From Gloeobacter violaceus PCC 7421 (lineage in GTDB: Bacteria > Cyanobacteriota > Cyanobacteriia > Gloeobacterales > Gloeobacteraceae), in the NCBI RefSeq assembly GCF_000011385.1, contig NC_005125.1, positions 2,728,001-2,792,000 of the forward strand: a stretch of 64,000 bases of DNA, in the 5' to 3' direction. The position numbers and the translations under genes are program-made. This document shows, one piece after another, positions 59,759 to 64,000 of the stretch (positions are counted from its first letter, which is position 1; every line of letters starts with the position of its first letter). The notes beneath the pieces were generated by a model. It was given only the letters and a program-made list of their open reading frames with translations. It had not been told where the DNA came from and did not search any database.

Positions 59759-61999
59759 TCAAAAATCGCCGTGCCCGCCCAGCAGCTGCGCCCGCACCAG
59801 ACGAATTTCGCCGTAGGAGTACTCGTCGCCGAGTTGCTCTTTGACCGGTTTGAGCACGGCGGTTCCGAGTTTGAGCAGGACGGCTTCGATGGTACGTCTG
59901 CGGTCCGGCCCGACGAGGCGTTCGATGGCGATGTCCTCACCCGATTCGACCAGTTCGGCCAGGTGCCCTTCGATGGTTTCGATTCTGAGGCTGCGCCGTT
60001 CGGCAATCTGCTCGACAGTCAGGCCCTGCCGCCACAGATCCAAAGTCAGGGCGCAGGTAGAAGGGATCACTTCGGCGGGCTGCGGGCTGCGGGCTCGCCG
60101 CGGCGGCTCCGGTGGTGAAATTTCCCCGTGCGCCGGTTCTGGGGCGAGAGCGAGCGCTTCGCAGTAGGTGCGGATTTCGGCGGTAAAAGGGGTGAAGTAG
60201 GCTTCCGCTTTGCGGGTACCCACCCCCGGGATGGCCAGAAACTGGGCCATCGTCTGGGGGCGCCGTTGGGCCATCGCTTTGAGGGCGGCGTCGGCGAAGA
60301 CGACGTAGGGCGGCACGTTCTGCTCGTCGGCCAGGCGCTTGCGCAACCGGCGCAGGTGCTCAAACAGTCCCTGCGCAGCGTCGTCCGCCGCCGCATCGGC
60401 GGGCTGGGGCGAGGTCGGGCGGGCGGGAAGCCGGGCCGCCGTCACCGTCCGCTGCCTTCGCAGCACCTCCCAGGACAGGGCGTTGAGTTTGAGTACCGGA
60501 TAGCCGTCGGTGGTCTCGATCAAAAGCCCCTGGTGCACCAGGGTGCGGCCAAGATGCAGCCATTCGGCCTGGCTAAGGTCGGCGCCGATGCCGTAGGTTG
60601 AAAGCCGGTCGTGCCCCTGGGTACGGATTTTCTGGGTGTTCGCCCCGCGCAGCACCTGGGCGATGTGCCGAAGCCCGAAGCGCTCCTGGCAGCGGGCCAC
60701 GCAGGAAAGCAATTTCTGAGCGTCCACGGTCCGGTCCTGGGTGGCTACCGGACTGCGGCAGTTGTCGCAGCCGCCGCAGTCCGCTTCGGCAAGCGCCTCG
60801 CCAAAGTAGCCCAGCAGAATGCGCCGTCGGCAGACGGTGCTCTCGGCGTAGGCCAACATCTGGGCAAGCTGCGAGCGGGCGAGGCGCTGTTCGTGCGGGT
60901 CGGACTTCTGGGCGACCAGATACTCGATTTTGGCCCGATCGCCCGGACTGAAAAACAGCACGCAATCGGCCGGTTGGCCGTCGCGCCCGGCCCGGCCCGA
61001 CTCCTGGTAGTACCCTTCGAGGTTGCGGGGCAGTTCGTAATGAAACACCGCGCGCACATCGGGTTTGGCGATCCCCATACCGAAGGCCACCGTCGCCACC
61101 AGCACCGGCGCGTCGTCGCGCAAAAATTGCGTCTGGTGGCGAGAACGCATCTCCGCCGCCATCCCGGCATGGTACGGCAACGCGTTCAGACCGTCCGCCA
61201 CCAGCCGTTCGGCCAGGGCTTCGACCGCCCGGCGGCTCTGGCAGTAGACGATGGCACTCGCCCCATCCAGCCGCCGCAAGCGTCCCAACAGTTCGGCGTA
61301 GGCCCCTTTGTCCTTGGCGAGCACTGCGTAGTGCAGGTTCGGCCGGTCGAAACTGGCGATGTGAATGTGCGGATCGCGCAGCTTCAGCTGCACCAGAATG
61401 TCCTGGCGGACGCGCTCGGTGGCCGTGGCGGTGAGCGCCAGCGTCGGCAGGGCCGCAAAGCGCTCGCGCACCGCCGCCAGCTGGCGGTACTCGGGCCGAA
61501 AGTCGTGCCCCCATTCGCTCACGCAGTGCGCCTCATCCACCGCCAGAAGCGATAGACCCCCCTGGCGCTGCACGTACTCCAAAAATGCGAGACACTCCTC
61601 GCTCAAGAGCCGCTCCGGCGAGAGGTACAAAAGCTTCATGCGGCCCTGGGCAATTGCCTGTTCGCGCCGTGTCCGCTCACCGGCGGCAAGCGTGCTGTTA
61701 AGGAAGGTGGCCGCGATGCCGTTCTCGCGCAGGCGGTCGACCTGGTCGTGCATCAGGGCGATCAGCGGCGAGACGACCACCGTCAATCCCGGCAGCAGCA
61801 GGGCAGGCAGCTGGTAGGTAAGCGATTTGCCGCCCCCGGTGGGCATCAAGATGAGCTGGTCGTGCCCGGCGATGGCCAGCTCGACGATCCGGCGCTGGCC
61901 GGGCCGAAAGCGCTCGTGGCCAAAATGCCGCTTGAGGGCCTCACCCAGTTTCTGGTCGTCCACCGTCCACTCCGCATCGCCTGCCCCAAAATCTGGCAC
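59759..61999 (-). CDS. recQ: ATP-dependent DNA helicase RecQ
   Basis: A 746-residue 3'-5' helicase that acts in recombination and replication-fork repair. The start is GTG 61997-61999. Motifs are FRPGQRRIVELAIAGHDQLILMPTGGGKSLTYQLPAL (Walker A), LLAVDEAHCVSEWGHDFRPEY (DEAH and aromatic loop), LALTATATERVR, VLVATVAFGMGIAKPDVRAVFHYELPRNLEGYYQESGRAGRDGQ. The zinc-binding cysteines follow in CRRRILLGYFGEA and CGGCDNC. The RQC winged helix and an HRDC domain (PPYVVFADAALKAMAQRRPQTMAQFLAIPGVG) come next. A C-terminal helix-turn-helix-like tail (LTLDLWRQGLTVEQIAERRSLRIETIEGHLAELVESGEDI) is as in some cyanobacterial RecQ proteins. Confidence 0.96.
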   Translation of the reverse strand: MPDFGAGDAEWTVDDQKLGEALKRHFGHERFRPGQRRIVELAIAGHDQLILMPTGGGKSLTYQLPALLLPGLTVVVSPLIALMHDQVDRLRENGIAATFLNSTLAAGERTRREQAIAQGRMKLLYLSPERLLSEECLAFLEYVQRQGGLSLLAVDEAHCVSEWGHDFRPEYRQLAAVRERFAALPTLALTATATERVRQDILVQLKLRDPHIHIASFDRPNLHYAVLAKDKGAYAELLGRLRRLDGASAIVYCQSRRAVEALAERLVADGLNALPYHAGMAAEMRSRHQTQFLRDDAPVLVATVAFGMGIAKPDVRAVFHYELPRNLEGYYQESGRAGRDGQPADCVLFFSPGDRAKIEYLVAQKSDPHEQRLARSQLAQMLAYAESTVCRRRILLGYFGEALAEADCGGCDNCRSPVATQDRTVDAQKLLSCVARCQERFGLRHIAQVLRGANTQKIRTQGHDRLSTYGIGADLSQAEWLHLGRTLVHQGLLIETTDGYPVLKLNALSWEVLRRQRTVTAARLPARPTSPQPADAAADDAAQGLFEHLRRLRKRLADEQNVPPYVVFADAALKAMAQRRPQTMAQFLAIPGVGTRKAEAYFTPFTAEIRTYCEALALAPEPAHGEISPPEPPRRARSPQPAEVIPSTCALTLDLWRQGLTVEQIAERRSLRIETIEGHLAELVESGEDIAIERLVGPDRRRTIEAVLLKLGTAVLKPVKEQLGDEYSYGEIRLVRAQLLGGHGDF

Positions 62000-62112
62000 A
62001 AGTGGCGGTCGCAGTCCAAATAAAACCCACTTCCCAGTCCGGTGCCAGCCACCTTGGTCTTGACCTGCAACAATGAATATTCAACTTTTTTGAGATTTAC
62101 CCGTATTTGGGA

Positions 62113-63375
62113 TTAAGGTTGCGGTTCCCACTCGGCAATGCGGGTGGTGAGAATACGGGCGGCCCACCCATCGAAGTGGGCGCGGCGCCCGGCCGCCTCG
62201 TCGGGGGCCAGACCCAACACGGCGGCGTTTGTGACACAGAACATCGCCTTTTGAAAACTCTTGCCGATCGCCACCACCAGAGCGGCCGCGTCGCCGGCCT
62301 GTCCCTCGTAGTGGCTTAGCAAGGGAGCGCCCAGGTGGCGGTGCAAATCGCGAATCAGCAGCGTCGGAGCGACACCGGCCACACCCAGGGTCATCGGGTT
62401 GGCATAGAGCACGCCGAAACAAAAATCCGCCAGTTCGCCGGGCAGACCGGCGCTCGCGTCGTAGGAGAACACCCCCTTTGGGGGGGCGGCCCGGAAAAAG
62501 ACGATTTCCGCGTAAGGCACAGCCGCGTCCGCCAGCCAGTGCAGTCCCGCCCGGGCGGGGAGCAGTTCATACTCCTCGTCCCCAAACTGTACCGAGTAGG
62601 TGAGCGGTAGGTTCGCCGCCGCTCCCAACCCGGCCGCGATGTGCCGGACGATATCGGGGATCGAACGGATCTCACCGTGGGCGTAGCGCTCGGCGAGGGT
62701 ACTGAAGATGCGGCTCATCACCCGCCAGAACTGACCCAGCACATGGTAGTAGCACGTCCGGCGCACGAGTTCCTCTAGAAAAGCCGGGCAGAGCTTGTGG
62801 GCGAACAGCGCGGCGCGGTTGCCCTGCAGGCGGGCGTGGACGGCCCGCTCGGCCAGGACTTTGAATTCACTGCCTTGCAAGTAATCGTGCAGTTTGGGAA
62901 TGCCGTGCCAGTACATGGTTTTGGCGCAGTACTCGGCGTATTCGTAGTTGAGGCGATCCTGCGACCAGTGGGCCAGCAGTTTGCGCGGATGGATTTCGCC
63001 GTTGAGGTACTTGAACAGAGGAAATGCATGCAAAAACTGCCGCTCGGCCATGAACAGCAAGTTGCGCGAATAGGCCTCGAGCACAAAGCTGTAGCTGTGC
63101 AGCACACCGACCACCTCAAGCACATTGTCCCGGCTTTCGGGCAGCAAGGCCGCCGCCGCCAACCGCCTTGCCACTTCCTTGCGCGCCCCTGAGGCCGACA
63201 AACTGTGCAGGGGTTGAATATCGGGCAGCGCCGTCTCGGGATACTCCTGCGCCGGGGTGACCGCCGGAAAGCTCGGTGCGAGGCCCTTCTCGGGATGTCC
63301 GACAAAAACGCGCCCTGGAGAAGCTCCGGACGCCTGGGATGCATCTGCGGATCGACCGATAAATTCAGACAGCAT
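62113..63375 (-). CDS. CO2 hydration protein of the CupA/CupB (ChpY/ChpX) family
   Basis: A 420-residue protein from ATG 63373-63375 (a GTG at 63400-63402 would add nine). It matches CO2-hydration proteins of the NDH-1MS complexes: LLPESRDNVLEVVGVLHSYSFVLEAYSRNLLFMAERQFL, FPLFKYLNGEIHPRKLLAHWSQDRLNYEYAEYCAKTMYWHG, YYHVLGQFWRVMSRIFSTLAERYAHGEIRSIPDIV, AAVPYAEIVFFRAAPPKG, GVAPTLLIRDL and GKSFQKAMFCVTNAAVLGLAP. These subunits convert CO2 to bicarbonate at the NDH-1 complex using a histidine-bound zinc. Which of CupA (inducible) or CupB (constitutive) it is cannot be told. The partner ndhD and ndhF genes that often lie next to cup genes are not adjacent; an ndhF of matching length lies at 25.9 kb. 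Confidence 0.88.
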   Translation of the reverse strand: MLSEFIGRSADASQASGASPGRVFVGHPEKGLAPSFPAVTPAQEYPETALPDIQPLHSLSASGARKEVARRLAAAALLPESRDNVLEVVGVLHSYSFVLEAYSRNLLFMAERQFLHAFPLFKYLNGEIHPRKLLAHWSQDRLNYEYAEYCAKTMYWHGIPKLHDYLQGSEFKVLAERAVHARLQGNRAALFAHKLCPAFLEELVRRTCYYHVLGQFWRVMSRIFSTLAERYAHGEIRSIPDIVRHIAAGLGAAANLPLTYSVQFGDEEYELLPARAGLHWLADAAVPYAEIVFFRAAPPKGVFSYDASAGLPGELADFCFGVLYANPMTLGVAGVAPTLLIRDLHRHLGAPLLSHYEGQAGDAAALVVAIGKSFQKAMFCVTNAAVLGLAPDEAAGRRAHFDGWAARILTTRIAEWEPQP

Positions 63376-63514
63376 GAAAGCGGAGCCCTGTAGAGACAGC
63401 ACGGCTTTTCAAGGATTATGCCCGACACCGTAGGCGGGAGTTGCAACTATTTATATAAGTTAATGCGCTCCATTGTAATTTATAGATGGTTGGTGACAGG
63501 CGTTACAAGCACTG

Positions 63515-63906
63515 CTACGGATTGCTCGCACGGATATAAGCAATCTTTGGGATCTGGGCCGGATCGAAAGCTGCGACACCCTCGGGTCCGAGGGCCTGGA
63601 GCGTCTCCAGGCAGGCAGTGCTCTGTTCGAGTAATGTCTCTATGTCTACCCCGAGGTACTCCGGGGCGAAGTAATCGAGCCGCTCGATGCCGGTGGACAG
63701 CAAGATCACGCAACCCTGCCAGTTGCGGTTGCCCAGATGATAGTAGGCCACCGCCAGCTGCAAGATGCCCTGGTAAAAAAGCCGCAACGGATGCAGCGCA
63801 TCCATCCAGAGCGCCTCCAGCGTATCGTGGCAGGCGTAGAACTGGCCCGAATTGAATTGTTCGAGCCCCCGCCAGAATTCCTCCGGCAGTTCAAAATCAA
63901 CCAGCG
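63515..63906 (-). CDS. DUF309 family protein without a standard start codon
   Basis: The frame ends at 63515. The family core is FNSGQFYACHDTLEALWMDALHPLRLFYQGILQLAVAYYHLGNRNWQGCVILLSTGIERLD, the usual FYACHD...LEALW.....R.FYQG.LQ.AV..YHL.N.N..GA..LL..G. pattern. Its first part (VDFELPEEFWRGLEQFNSG) lies upstream of the first ATG (63803-63805). In that stretch, up to the end of the preceding rplI-like gene, the frame has no ATG, GTG or TTG. The first plausible codon is CTG at 63904-63906, overlapping the upstream stop region. The true start is therefore uncertain. Function unknown. Confidence 0.7.
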
Positions 63907-64000
63907 GCGTTGACCTGCAGGCGGAGGGTGGCCACCACGTCCTGGAAGATGCGCGCCTTGACGGTGTAGACGCCCGTGCGCTTGATCGGCTCCTCGATGG
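63897..64000 (-). CDS. rplI: Probable 50S ribosomal protein L9, C-terminal end (partial)
   Basis: Only the last 33 codons are in the window: IEEPIKRTGVYTVKARIFQDVVATLRLQVNAAG, ending at TGA 63897-63899. The pattern (I..PIK..G.Y.V......VVA.L...V) is the C-terminal RNA-binding domain of L9. It overlaps the DUF309 frame by about ten bases. The identification rests on this short tail only. Confidence 0.55.
   Translation of the reverse strand, partial: IEEPIKRTGVYTVKARIFQDVVATLRLQVNAAG

Overview
The window is high-GC (roughly 60% or more), densely coded bacterial chromosome from an oxygenic phototroph. ChlH, a bilin reductase of the PcyA type, an NDH-1 subunit NdhF, a CO2-hydration protein of the CupA/ChpX family, FtsH and a DesA-type acyl-lipid desaturase together mean a cyanobacterium. 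The GC level, the gene repertoire and the many Uma2 genes suggest a Gloeobacter-like lineage; that placement is inference from gene content, not from a marker phylogeny. Coding is mixed on both strands, with short operons, many convergent overlaps and frequent GTG/TTG starts. I found no tRNA, rRNA or CRISPR array.

Layout. 1-13.7 kb: an Uma2 gene (cut by the window edge), a nucleotidyltransferase, metK behind a SAM-I (S-box) riboswitch, ftsH, a siroheme pair (sirB-like, cobA), a second Uma2, a fold-type IV aminotransferase, two small membrane proteins, a two-subunit M16 protease and nadE. 13.7-25.7 kb: a Clp_N-Uma2 fusion divergent from pcyA, a radical SAM protein, a tandem pair of secreted paralogues, a MazG protein, a Ski2-like helicase and glycerate 3-kinase. 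25.9-36.3 kb: ndhF, two PLP enzymes beside a 2OG-Fe(II) dioxygenase, a sorbosone-dehydrogenase-like protein, a sulfotransferase, a dockerin-bearing secreted protein and a PIN toxin with its putative antitoxin. 36.3-44.7 kb: cyclophilin, pepA, trpA, nanE, guaA, a TerB-like protein and two more Uma2 genes.

44.8-53.2 kb is the accessory part. It holds a small antitoxin-like ORF, a transposase remnant fused to the tail of a pentapeptide-repeat gene, a broken DUF433/DUF5615 toxin-antitoxin pair whose antitoxin is fused to a membrane domain, then chlH and desA, then a second remnant of the same insertion sequence. The two remnants share a 185-bp direct repeat that brackets chlH and desA. 53.4-64.0 kb: a GH57 enzyme, a pentapeptide-repeat protein, a GAF histidine kinase with a degenerate receiver, an S46 peptidase, recQ, a CupA/ChpX-like CO2-hydration protein, a DUF309 gene with no standard start codon, and the end of what looks like rplI.

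The clearest regulatory element is the SAM riboswitch on metK. The most unusual architectures are the Clp_N-Uma2 fusion and the decayed membrane-anchored DUF433/DUF5615 module. Function calls rest on motif recognition by eye; no database search was run.
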